Shown in pieces: positions 1 to 6,591 of a stretch of DNA of 28,452 nucleotides (position 1 is the stretch's first letter; each line of letters opens with the position of its first letter). Source of the DNA: JBOHPP01 sp050731755 (GTDB lineage Bacteria; Methylomirabilota; Methylomirabilia; Rokubacteriales; CSP1-6); assembly GCA_050731755.1 (NCBI GenBank), contig JBOHPP010000116.1:1-28452 (forward strand), read 5' to 3'. Under the pieces are notes generated by a model. It did not search any database and was not told the origin of the DNA. It saw nothing but the letters and a program-made list of their open reading frames with translations. A program made the translations under genes and the position numbers.

Positions 1-5
1 TTTTT

Positions 6-671
6 GTGTACTGTAGGGGCGTGCGGACGCCCGTCCTCGATGTCTTCCGCCCCGCGGTCCGCGCGCTGTGCCGGCTCTACTTCGGCCTCGAGCTCCGCGG
101 CACCGAGCACATCCCCCCAAGCGGACCCGTCCTCATCACGCCCAACCACCAGACCTACGCCGACCCGCCGCTGGTCAGCATCCCCGTCCGCCGGCCGGTC
201 TACTACATGGCGTGGCGCCGCCTCTTCGACATTCCGGTGTTCGGGCGGCTGATCCGCTGCCTCCGGGCCTTCCCGGTTGAGATCGAGTCGGCCGATCCCC
301 GCGCCACCCGCGAAGCGGTGCGCCTGCTCCAGGCGGGCGAAGCCGTGATGATTTTTCCGGAGGGCGAGCGGAGCATCGACGGCCGGGTCGGGCGCTTCAA
401 GCCCGGCGCGTTCCGTCTGGCCGTCTCCCTCGGTGTGCCGGTGTTGCCGGTGACGATTACCGGCGGCCACGCGTGCTGGCCGCCCGGACGCTTCCTGCCC
501 CGTCCGGGGCGCATCACGATCACCTATCACCCACTGGAGCAGCCGGACTCCTCGCTCGAACCGCGCGCGGCGGCGCGGCAACTTGCCGAGCGAGCGCAGA
601 CCACGATCCGCCGCGCCCTCGAGACGGGGGCCCACCCGAGCCGCGTTGACAGGTCGCAGACCGGCGCCTAG
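6..671 (+). CDS. plsC: 1-acyl-sn-glycerol-3-phosphate acyltransferase (PlsC family)
   Basis: Transfers an acyl group to lysophosphatidic acid or a similar acceptor in phospholipid synthesis at the inner membrane. From the GTG at position 6 the product has 221 residues. The family's catalytic HX4D motif is seen as N-H-Q-T-Y-A-D (His48, Asp53) and the substrate-binding motif as F-P-E-G-E-R-S (117-123). The length fits a short bacterial PlsC with little N-terminal extension. The start is uncertain: the frame is open to the window edge, and a second in-frame GTG at 21 sits just behind a -10-like TACTGT and would suit a leaderless start. The C-terminal tail after about residue 195 is Arg/Ala-rich and carries the promoter of the next gene within its coding sequence. 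The family call is secure; the exact acceptor lipid cannot be told. Confidence 0.88.
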   Translation: MYCRGVRTPVLDVFRPAVRALCRLYFGLELRGTEHIPPSGPVLITPNHQTYADPPLVSIPVRRPVYYMAWRRLFDIPVFGRLIRCLRAFPVEIESADPRATREAVRLLQAGEAVMIFPEGERSIDGRVGRFKPGAFRLAVSLGVPVLPVTITGGHACWPPGRFLPRPGRITITYHPLEQPDSSLEPRAAARQLAERAQTTIRRALETGAHPSRVDRSQTGA

Positions 672-674
672 ACT
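646..674 (+). promoter_or_regulatory. Sigma-70-type promoter for the helix-hairpin-helix gene
   Basis: A perfect -35 box TTGACA (646-651) is followed after exactly 17 bases by TAGACT (669-674), one mismatch from the -10 consensus. Transcription would start near 681, about 30 bases before the ATG at 712. The -35 box lies inside the end of the acyltransferase gene. This is the best consensus promoter seen in the window; activity is inferred. Confidence 0.65.
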
Positions 675-711
675 GACGCGCGAGTTCGGGTCGTCGATGG
701 GAGGGCCCACG

Positions 712-942
712 ATGTCCAAGGTGAGAGTGAACCTGGCCAACCCTCAGGAACTTCTGGAGATCCCCGGTCTCGATCCGCAGCAGGCCAACGCAATCATCCG
801 CTTCCGTGTCAAGCACGGCCCGATCCTCGACGCGACTCAGCTCGGCCGAGTGCTCGGCGGCATCACGCTGTCGGAGGCGGTGCGGGACCGACTGGACTTC
901 GACCCGGCCGCGGGGACCGCGCCCGAGGCTCCTGGAAGCTAG
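712..942 (+). CDS. Small ComEA-type helix-hairpin-helix protein
   Basis: A 76-residue protein made almost wholly of one ComEA-like helix-hairpin-helix unit: N-L-A-N-P-Q-E-L-L-E-I-P-G-L-D followed by Q-Q-A-N-A-I-I-R-F-R and a second hairpin around L-G-G-I. Such units bind DNA non-specifically through the backbone or mediate protein contacts (type II secretion GspK-like and PsbU-like proteins share the fold). The ATG at 712 is chosen because GGGAGGG lies 7 bases upstream; an ATG at 697 is in frame but overlaps that site. There is no signal peptide or membrane segment, unlike true ComEA, so a cytoplasmic role is likely. The last 12 residues are Ala/Pro-rich. It has its own promoter and ends 12 bases from the convergent DUF35 gene. 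The specific function is unknown. Confidence 0.8.
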   Translation: MSKVRVNLANPQELLEIPGLDPQQANAIIRFRVKHGPILDATQLGRVLGGITLSEAVRDRLDFDPAAGTAPEAPGS

Positions 943-954
943 GACCTCCCAGTC

Positions 955-1365
955 TCACGGGCGGACGGGCGAGACCTTATAGAGGCTGACGCCGTCGCCG
1001 ACGTCGTCGTAGTCCAGAGTCACCGGCATGCCGACCCGCGCCTCGGCGGGGGCGCAATCGACGAGGTTCGTGAGCAGGCGCACGCCTTCGGCCAGATCCA
1101 CCAGCGCCACGATGTAGGGCGTCGCCGCCGCGAAGGCCTCCGAGGCCGGGCGGTGGCACACGGTGAAGGAGTACACCGTGCCGCGGCCGCTCGCCGCGAC
1201 CCATTCCGCGCGGTCGCTGAGACACTCGGGGCAGAGTGCGCGCGGATAGAAGCGAAACGCGCGGCAGGCCAGGCAGCGCTGGAGCGCCAGGGCGTGCGAG
1301 GCCACGCGGCGCCAGAACTCCGCGCTCTCGTGGTCGGGCGTGGGGACCGGTCGCTGCGTCGCCAC
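955..1365 (-). CDS. DUF35 Zn-ribbon/OB-fold protein, thiolase partner
   Basis: A 136-residue protein with an N-terminal helix, a rubredoxin-like zinc ribbon (Cys31-X2-Cys34 and Cys45-X2-Cys48), and a C-terminal OB-fold, the standard layout of the DUF35/OB-fold acyl-CoA-associated family. Members form complexes with thiolase-fold enzymes and are thought to bind or channel acyl-CoA; in actinobacterial steroid side-chain degradation a DUF35 domain is required by the aldolase Ltp2. The GTG start at 1365 lies one base behind the stop of the thiolase-fold gene and is preceded by a modest AAGAG, so the two are almost certainly translated together. It is the last gene of the five-gene minus-strand run. 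Family assignment is firm; the substrate is unknown. Confidence 0.9.
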   Translation of the reverse strand: MATQRPVPTPDHESAEFWRRVASHALALQRCLACRAFRFYPRALCPECLSDRAEWVAASGRGTVYSFTVCHRPASEAFAAATPYIVALVDLAEGVRLLTNLVDCAPAEARVGMPVTLDYDDVGDGVSLYKVSPVRP

Positions 1366-1366
1366 G

Positions 1367-2518
1367 TCAGGCTCTTCCCAGGATCGCCGTGCCGGAGGCG
1401 GACAACACGCCGCCGGTGCCGTGGCAGAGCGCCACCCGAGCGTTGGCCACCTGCCGGGGGCCGCACTCGCCGCGGAGCTGACGGACTCCCTCGATCACCG
1501 TGAAGATTCCGAACACGCCGGGGTGGCAGTACGAGAGCCCGCCGCCCTGGGTGTTCAGTGGGAAGTCCCCGCCGGGGGCCGTGCGCTGCTTGGCCACGAA
1601 CGCGCCGCCCTCGCCCTTCTTGCAGAAGCCGAGATCCTCGAGCGTCAGGAGCACGGTGATCGTGAACGAGTCGTAGATCTCGGTCACGTCGACGTCGCCG
1701 GGCCGGAGGCCGGCCATGGCAAAGGCTCGCGGGCCGGTGAGCGCGGCCCCGGTCACCGTGAGGTCGGGCATCTGGCTGATGATCTGATGGGTGTGAGTCT
1801 CGGCCACGCCGAGCACGGCGATCGGCGGCTTGGCGAGATCCCGGGCGCGCTCGCGGGTGGTGATGACGAGGGCGCCACCGCCGTCGGTGACCAGGCAGCA
1901 ATCCAGCCGGTGGAGCGGCGAGGCGATCACCGGCGAGGCGAGCACGTCCTCGATCGTGATGGGGTCGCGCATCATGGCCACCGGGTTCAGCGCGGCCCAT
2001 CTCCGGGTGGCGACGGCGATCTCGGCGAGCTGCTCCGACGTCGTCCCGTACACCGCCATGTGCCGCGTCGCCGCCAGCGCGTACGCCCCCAGCGGGGTGG
2101 GCAATCCGAAGGGCCGCTCGTACTGGGAGGACGGCTGGCGCGCGTCCTCGGGAGCGCCGCCCAGCCGGCGCGCCGCGTCCGAGGCCTGCGTCGAGCCGTA
2201 GCAGACGAGCGCGACCTGGCACAGCCCCGCGCTGATCGCCGCCGCGGCGTGACCGACGAAGGCCACCGGCGTCGAGCCGCCCATGAAGGAGGAGTCCGAG
2301 TACCGCGGCCGGATCTTCAGATATTCGCCGAACTGCACGCTGCCCATCCGGCCGAAGCCGAAGGTGAAGAGGCCGTCGACGTCGGCCTTGCCGAGCCCGG
2401 CGTCAGCCAGCGCGCGGGCGGAAGCCTCGGCGGCGAGCTGAATGGCGGTCTTGCCGGGAGCGCGGCCGAGGTCGGATTCGGCGACGCCGACGAGAGCTCC
2501 GTCGAAGCCACCGCTCAC
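1367..2518 (-). CDS. Thiolase-fold enzyme (SCP2/Ltp2-like) without N-terminal nucleophile Cys
   Basis: A 383-residue member of the thiolase superfamily, likely to act on an acyl-CoA with the adjacent DUF35 protein. Family features seen are E-I-Y-D-S-F-T around Tyr282, the G-G-G-L-S-Y-C-H-P-G block (Tyr330, His332) and a C-terminal L-C-H-G-T-G-G block (Cys365). The place where thiolases carry the acyl-accepting Cys reads M-G-G-S-T-P (79-84), with Gly80 at the expected nucleophile position. True Claisen thiolysis is therefore doubtful, while retro-aldol cleavage as in Ltp2-DUF35 is a reasonable alternative; the Tyr282 to Tyr330 spacing is close to that of the two catalytic tyrosines I recall for Ltp2. 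The GTG start at 2518 overlaps the threonine dehydratase stop (GTGA). An automatic label of acetyl-CoA acetyltransferase would probably be misleading. Confidence 0.82.
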   Translation of the reverse strand: MSGGFDGALVGVAESDLGRAPGKTAIQLAAEASARALADAGLGKADVDGLFTFGFGRMGSVQFGEYLKIRPRYSDSSFMGGSTPVAFVGHAAAAISAGLCQVALVCYGSTQASDAARRLGGAPEDARQPSSQYERPFGLPTPLGAYALAATRHMAVYGTTSEQLAEIAVATRRWAALNPVAMMRDPITIEDVLASPVIASPLHRLDCCLVTDGGGALVITTRERARDLAKPPIAVLGVAETHTHQIISQMPDLTVTGAALTGPRAFAMAGLRPGDVDVTEIYDSFTITVLLTLEDLGFCKKGEGGAFVAKQRTAPGGDFPLNTQGGGLSYCHPGVFGIFTVIEGVRQLRGECGPRQVANARVALCHGTGGVLSASGTAILGRA

Positions 2519-3726
2519 GAGTAGCGTTCCGTTACCCGGTAGCCGTCCTCGCGCAGGCGCGCCAGCAGGCGCTCGATCTGCTGGCGGCCGGAGGTCTCCA
2601 GAGTCAACTGGACCTCGGTGTCGCCGATGGGCGCCTGGGAGAAGGCGCGGTTGTGCTCGATGTGCAGGATGTTGGCCCGCTCCTCGGCGATGAGGGTGGT
2701 GAGCCGGGCGAGCTCTCCCGGTCGGTCGCGCAGGAGCACGCCGAGCCGGACGAGACGGCCGTCCTTGACGAGGCCCCGCTCGATGATCCGCGACAGCATG
2801 GTGACGTCGATGTTTCCCCCGGAGAGTACCAGCACCACCCGGGCGTCGGCGAGCCCCAGCTCGCGGTTGACGAGGGCGGCCAGGGGAGCCGCGCCGGCCC
2901 CTTCCACGACCGTCTTCTCGATCTCCAGGAGCAGCAGGATCGCGTTGGCCAGTTCCTCCTCACTGACCGTGACCACGTCGTCCACGTGCTTGCGCACCAG
3001 CTCGAACGTCTGCTCGCCCACCTGGCGCACGGCGATGCCGTCGGCGATGGTCGGCGCCGGCGGCAGGGTGACGCGCTCGCCGGCGTCCAAAGCACGGCGC
3101 ATGGCCGGATGGGCCTCGGCCTGCACGCCGATCACCCGCACCTCGGGCCGGCGATTCTTGATGGCCACGGCGACCCCGGCGGCGAGGCCTCCGCCCCCCA
3201 CCGCCATCAGCACCGCCTCCAGATCCGGCCGCTGCTCGAGCAGCTCCAGGCCGATCGTGCCCTGGCCGGCGATGACCCGGAGATCGTCGAAGGGATGCAC
3301 GAACACGAGTCGCCGCTCCCGCTCCAGCTCGCGGGCCCGGGTGCAGGCCTCGTCGAAGTTGGCGCCGGTGAGGATGACCTCAGCACCGTGATGGCGCGCC
3401 GACGTCACCTTGATGAGTGGCGCCCACTCGGGCATGACGATCACAGCGGGGAAGCCGAGACGGGCCGCATGGAAGGCCACGGCCAGGCCGTGGTTGCCGG
3501 CGCTGGCCGTCACCACCCCGCGGCCTCGCTCCCGGGCGTCGAGCTGCAGCAGCAGGTTGGCCGCGCCGCGCTCCTTGAAGGAGCCGGTCATCTGGAGGTT
3601 CTCGAGCTTTACGAAGCACTGCGTGCCGGTCAGCTCCGACAGGGTCTGGGAGTAGGCGCAGGGCGTCTCGTAGATGGCGCCGCGCAGACGTTCGCGGGCG
3701 GCCTCGATGTCGAGCGCGTCGATCAT
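2515..3726 (-). CDS. ilvA: Threonine ammonia-lyase (threonine dehydratase) with ACT domain
   Basis: PLP enzyme converting threonine to 2-oxobutanoate and ammonia, the entry step to isoleucine or a catabolic route. It has 403 residues. The PLP-binding lysine lies in G-S-F-K-E-R-G-A (Lys51), and the phosphate-binding glycine loop is V-G-G-G-G-L. A single ACT domain occupies about residues 325-403, beginning near V-R-L-G-V-L-L-R-D-R-P-G-E-L. One ACT domain and this length match the short TdcB/IlvA form (TIGR01127-type) rather than the two-ACT E. coli IlvA. The ATG at 3726 is chosen because it forms an ATGA overlap with the preceding DUF4345 gene; an upstream in-frame start at 3756 would add ten residues inside that gene. 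The stop overlaps the thiolase start. Biosynthetic versus catabolic use cannot be decided. Confidence 0.93.
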   Translation of the reverse strand: MIDALDIEAARERLRGAIYETPCAYSQTLSELTGTQCFVKLENLQMTGSFKERGAANLLLQLDARERGRGVVTASAGNHGLAVAFHAARLGFPAVIVMPEWAPLIKVTSARHHGAEVILTGANFDEACTRARELERERRLVFVHPFDDLRVIAGQGTIGLELLEQRPDLEAVLMAVGGGGLAAGVAVAIKNRRPEVRVIGVQAEAHPAMRRALDAGERVTLPPAPTIADGIAVRQVGEQTFELVRKHVDDVVTVSEEELANAILLLLEIEKTVVEGAGAAPLAALVNRELGLADARVVLVLSGGNIDVTMLSRIIERGLVKDGRLVRLGVLLRDRPGELARLTTLIAEERANILHIEHNRAFSQAPIGDTEVQLTLETSGRQQIERLLARLREDGYRVTERYS

Positions 3727-4139
3727 CGCCGCCGCACCTGAGCGCGCGCGGTCCACCGGGGCAGGGCCAGGGCGGCCAGCGCCACCGCGCCGAACGACTC
3801 TAGAATAAGCAAGGCCCAGCCCATGAGTTCCGGGGCACCGTCGATCACGAGGCTCAGGAGCCGGCCGAGCGCCAGCCCACCGATCACCGCGGTGAGCATC
3901 AGCATCGCGAGATCCCTCAGACGCGGGCTCACGATACCGCCCAGGAACACGATCCCCAGCGCCAGGTGCAGGCCGCCGTAGCCCGAGCGCACCTCGCTGA
4001 GCGCGGTGGGCGAGGTCAGCGCGATGCCGAGCGGGGCCAGCATCCGTTCCGGCACTGTGAGGTGGCTCAGGCCCACCAGCGCGAAGGTGGTGCCGGCCAG
4101 GCCGAGCACGATCGAGATGGTCCGCTCCCTGGATTTCAT
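3723..4139 (-). CDS. DUF4345-like four-helix membrane protein
   Basis: A 138-residue integral membrane protein with about four hydrophobic segments (roughly residues 8-28, 55-72, 76-96 and 104-126). The internal pattern R-S-G-Y-G-G-L-H-L-A-L-G followed later by G-R-L-L-S-L-V-I-D-G is typical of the DUF4345 family, whose biochemical role is not known. The Arg/Lys-rich C-terminus suggests it faces the cytoplasm. The ATG at 4139 lies 13 bases after the isoaspartyl peptidase stop, and its own stop overlaps the threonine dehydratase start by ATGA, so it belongs to the same transcript. Membership of DUF4345 is judged by eye from the motif; no function is proposed. Confidence 0.72.
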   Translation of the reverse strand: MKSRERTISIVLGLAGTTFALVGLSHLTVPERMLAPLGIALTSPTALSEVRSGYGGLHLALGIVFLGGIVSPRLRDLAMLMLTAVIGGLALGRLLSLVIDGAPELMGWALLILESFGAVALAALALPRWTARAQVRRR

Positions 4140-4152
4140 GGGTCCGCGCTCC

Positions 4153-5064
4153 TCAGAACGGCACCTGCGGCTCGTCGAGCGCCGGCGACATCCATGCCAC
4201 CGGCATCAAGGGGGTCGAATGCGCCCAGCCCAGACGGCCCCGCCAGTCGAGGAGGATGAGGCCGCCCTGGCCGCCGCCCTCCTCGACGAGCAGGTCCACG
4301 GCCACGCGGGCGGCATAGTCGGGATCGTCGGCTTCCTTGAGGTAGTCGAGGGCCCGGCGAGCGAGAACGACACGGATGATGGCCTCACCGCTGCCGGTGC
4401 AGGAGACGCCGCCCAGCGTGCTGTCGGCATAAGTGCCGGCGCCGATCAGCGCGCTGTCGCCCACGCGGCCGGGGAGCTTGCCGGCCATGCCGCCGGTCGA
4501 GGTGGCGGCGGCCACCGTGCCGCGCCGATCGAGGGCGACGGCGCCCACCGTGCCGCCGACGCCGCTGCGGGCCAGCTCCTCCCGGTGACGGCGGCGCTGG
4601 CGCTCGGTCACCAGTGACTCCGGATCGCACTCGGCCACGCCGGCGCTGCGGGCGAACGTGACCGCGCCGTCGCCCACCAGCAGAACGTGGCGGCCGTCGT
4701 CCATCACGCGTCGGGCCAGGGTCACGGGGTTGGCGATGCGCGATACGGCGGCCACTGCGCCGCAGCGGAGGCGATCGCCTTCCATGATGGAGGCGTCCAT
4801 CTCGACCATTCCTGTGCTTGTGAGCACCGAGCCGCGACCGGCATTGAACTGCGGGTGATCCTCCAGGACGCGAACCGCCGCCTCGACCGCGTCGAGGGCG
4901 CGGCCTCCTTCGGCGAGGCTCCGCCAGGCGGCCCGGGCCGCGCCGCCGACGCCCTGGCGCAACTCCTCCCGGCCCTCGACGGGGTCGGCGCCGGCGCCGC
5001 CGTGGACGATGACGACCGGCACGCGCGCGCCCGCGCCCTCCCGCCCTCGCCTCATGGTCATCAC
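4153..5064 (-). CDS. Isoaspartyl peptidase / type 2 L-asparaginase (Ntn hydrolase)
   Basis: An N-terminal-nucleophile amidohydrolase that cleaves isoaspartyl dipeptides and/or asparagine. It is made as one chain of about 303 residues and autocleaved before the catalytic threonine in G-G-T-V-G-A-V-A-L-D (Thr172). Other family signatures are V-H-G-G-A-G (20-25), F-N-A-G-R-G-S-V (73-80), M-D-A-S-I-M and the downstream S-C-T-G-S-G-E block that helps form the active site. There is no signal peptide, so it is probably cytosolic, as in E. coli IaaA. The first codons read GTG-ATG-ACC-ATG, so the start may be 5064, 5061 or 5055; no clear ribosome-binding site separates them. It is the first gene of the minus-strand run and is divergent by 20 bases from the uracil-DNA glycosylase gene. 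Confidence 0.9.
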   Translation of the reverse strand: MMTMRRGREGAGARVPVVIVHGGAGADPVEGREELRQGVGGAARAAWRSLAEGGRALDAVEAAVRVLEDHPQFNAGRGSVLTSTGMVEMDASIMEGDRLRCGAVAAVSRIANPVTLARRVMDDGRHVLLVGDGAVTFARSAGVAECDPESLVTERQRRRHREELARSGVGGTVGAVALDRRGTVAAATSTGGMAGKLPGRVGDSALIGAGTYADSTLGGVSCTGSGEAIIRVVLARRALDYLKEADDPDYAARVAVDLLVEEGGGQGGLILLDWRGRLGWAHSTPLMPVAWMSPALDEPQVPF

Positions 5065-5084
5065 CGTGTCACAATCCGCCCGCC

Positions 5085-5843
5085 GTGCACAACGAAGAAT
5101 TGCTCGCGCGCCTCAACGGCCGCATCGTGCGCTGCCGGCGCTGCCCCCGGCTGGTGCGCCACCGCGAGGCCGTGGCGGCGGCGCCGCCGCGGCGCTTCCA
5201 GGGGCAATCCTACTGGGCGCGGCCGCTCCCGGGATTCGGCGACCCTGAGGCTCGCCTCCTGCTCATCGGGTTGGCCCCGGCCGCCCACGGTGGCAACCGC
5301 ACCGGGCGCATCTTCACCGGAGACGAGAGCGGCAACTGGCTCTTCCGGGCGCTCTGGGAGGCGGGATTCGCCAGCCAGCCCACCTCCACGCACCGCGACG
5401 ACGGACTCCGCCTGCGCGACGCCTACATCACGGCGACGATCCGCTGCGCGCCGCCGGCCAACCGCCCGTTGCCCGGCGAGATCGCCAACTGCGAGCCGTA
5501 TCTCCTGGAAGAGCTACGGGCGCTGGCGCATGTGCGCGTGGTGATCGGGCTGGGCCGCGTGGGATGGCAGGCGTACCTGCGCGCGCGCCGGGCGCTCGGG
5601 CTCGCGCTGCCGCGGCCGTTGCCCGCCTTCGGCCACGGCGCGGCCACGACCTTCGGTGACGGCGTGACGCTGATCGCCTCCTACCACCCGAGCCAGCAGA
5701 ATACCTTCACCGGCAAGCTGACGCGCGCCATGCTGCGCGCAGTGTTCGTGCACGCGCGCCGGCGGCTCGACCGGCCGGCGGACCATCGTGCTGCTGGCAC
5801 ACGAGTTGCTGCTCCTCAGCGTCGGGAGGACTCTGCGCGATGA
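5085..5843 (+). CDS. Family 5 uracil-DNA glycosylase (UdgB type, Fe-S)
   Basis: Removes uracil and possibly other deaminated bases from DNA in base-excision repair. The 252-residue product has the family 5 signature G-L-A-P-A-A-H-G-G-N-R-T-G-R followed by F-T-G-D, the second block C-A-P-P-A-N-R-P and the C-terminal motif H-P-S-Q-Q-N-T-F-T-G. Family 5 lacks the polar catalytic residue of families 1 and 4, consistent with Ala-Ala in the first motif. Four cysteines fit a 4Fe-4S site: C17-X2-C20 near the N-terminus, one in R-C-A-P-P and one in N-C-E-P-Y. The GTG start has no ribosome-binding site; a -10-like CACAAT (5070-5075) lies ten bases upstream, suggesting a leaderless message. The stop overlaps the mlaC start by ATGA. 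Confidence 0.94.
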   Translation: MHNEELLARLNGRIVRCRRCPRLVRHREAVAAAPPRRFQGQSYWARPLPGFGDPEARLLLIGLAPAAHGGNRTGRIFTGDESGNWLFRALWEAGFASQPTSTHRDDGLRLRDAYITATIRCAPPANRPLPGEIANCEPYLLEELRALAHVRVVIGLGRVGWQAYLRARRALGLALPRPLPAFGHGAATTFGDGVTLIASYHPSQQNTFTGKLTRAMLRAVFVHARRRLDRPADHRAAGTRVAAPQRREDSAR

Positions 5844-6460
5844 AATACCTGAGCCATCTCTGCCGCGCCGCCGTCGCGGGAGCAGCCGTTGTCACGCTCA
5901 TCACCGCGCACGCTGTGGAGGCGGCGGCCCCGACCGATCAGCTCCGCCAGCACGTGGATCGCGTGCTCAAGGTGCTCGAGGATCCCGCGATGAAGCAGGC
6001 GGCCGACCGCCGGGCGGCGGCCATCCGCAAGATCGCTACCGAGATCTTCGACTTCGAGGAGGCGGCCAAGCGCTCGCTGGGCCCCCATTGGCAGGCGCGC
6101 ACGCCCGCCGAGCGCCAGGAGTTCGTCGGCCTCTTGACCGATCTCCTGGAGCGCTCCTACATCGGCAAGATCGACCTGTACCAGGGCGAGAAGATCGTCT
6201 ACGCCGGCGACGCTGTCGAGGGCGACCAGGCGACCGTGCGCACGAAGATCGTCAGCAAGCAGGGAACGGAGATCCCGATCAACTACCGCATGCACCAGAA
6301 GGACGGTCGCTGGCTGGTGTACGACGTGAGTATCGAGGGCGTGAGTCTCGTAGCCAACTACCGGAGCCAGTTCAACCGCATCATCCAGTCGGGCTCGTGG
6401 CAGGACCTGGTCACGCGGCTGCGGGCCAAGGAGACGCCAGCGCCGCGGGACCGGTCATAG
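5840..6460 (+). CDS. mlaC: MlaC/Ttg2D-family periplasmic phospholipid-binding protein
   Basis: A periplasmic lipid carrier that shuttles phospholipids between the outer-membrane lipoprotein MlaA and the inner-membrane MlaFEDB transporter. The 206-residue precursor has a signal peptide (residues 1-28, ending A-H-A-V-E-A). The mature part has the family pattern: helical start, F-D-F-E-E-A-A-K-R-S-L-G-P-H-W, a T-P-A-E-R-Q-E-F stretch, and strands with G-D-Q-A-T-V-R-T-K-I-V and D-G-R-W-L-V-Y-D-V-S-I-E-G-V-S-L. The other mla genes are absent here, so it would have to work with components encoded elsewhere. Its ATG overlaps the glycosylase stop. The dispersed hairpin repeat starts two bases after its stop codon. 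Confidence 0.9.
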   Translation: MKYLSHLCRAAVAGAAVVTLITAHAVEAAAPTDQLRQHVDRVLKVLEDPAMKQAADRRAAAIRKIATEIFDFEEAAKRSLGPHWQARTPAERQEFVGLLTDLLERSYIGKIDLYQGEKIVYAGDAVEGDQATVRTKIVSKQGTEIPINYRMHQKDGRWLVYDVSIEGVSLVANYRSQFNRIIQSGSWQDLVTRLRAKETPAPRDRS

Positions 6461-6462
6461 AG

Positions 6463-6542
6463 TTGGAGGGGGCAGCGGCCCTTCCAATCTTTCATACTGG
6501 AGGGGGCAGCGGCCGCCCCCTCCAGACCTCCCTATTCACGCG
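6463..6542 (+). repeat. Dispersed palindromic repeat, copy A (tandem hairpins after mlaC)
   Basis: Two hairpins in tandem. The first, degenerate one covers 6463-6487 (TTGGAGGGGGCAGCGGCC then CTTCCAA). The second, at 6497-6525, has an 11-base stem (CTGGAGGGGGC with GCCCCCTCCAG) and a 7-base loop AGCGGCC. A conserved tail follows to about 6542 (GACCTCCC, then TTCACGCG). The same stem, loop and tail recur at 22043-22121 and 27905-27952. It begins two bases after the mlaC stop and is in the same orientation. There is no T-run, so it is not a classical intrinsic terminator. Confidence 0.85.
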
Positions 6543-6550
6543 AGCTGCGA

Positions 6551-6581
6551 CGCGGGCTGAACCCGCGCCAGGTGATACACT
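6551..6581 (+). promoter_or_regulatory. Dyad and -10-like box ahead of the MFS gene
   Basis: A 6-base inverted repeat, CGCGGG (6551-6556) and CCCGCG (6562-6567), precedes TACACT at 6576-6581. The ATG of the MFS gene follows ten bases later with no ribosome-binding site, so transcription would begin at or just before the start codon. No good -35 box is visible. The assignment is tentative. Confidence 0.35.
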
Positions 6582-6591
6582 GGCGGTCCGC

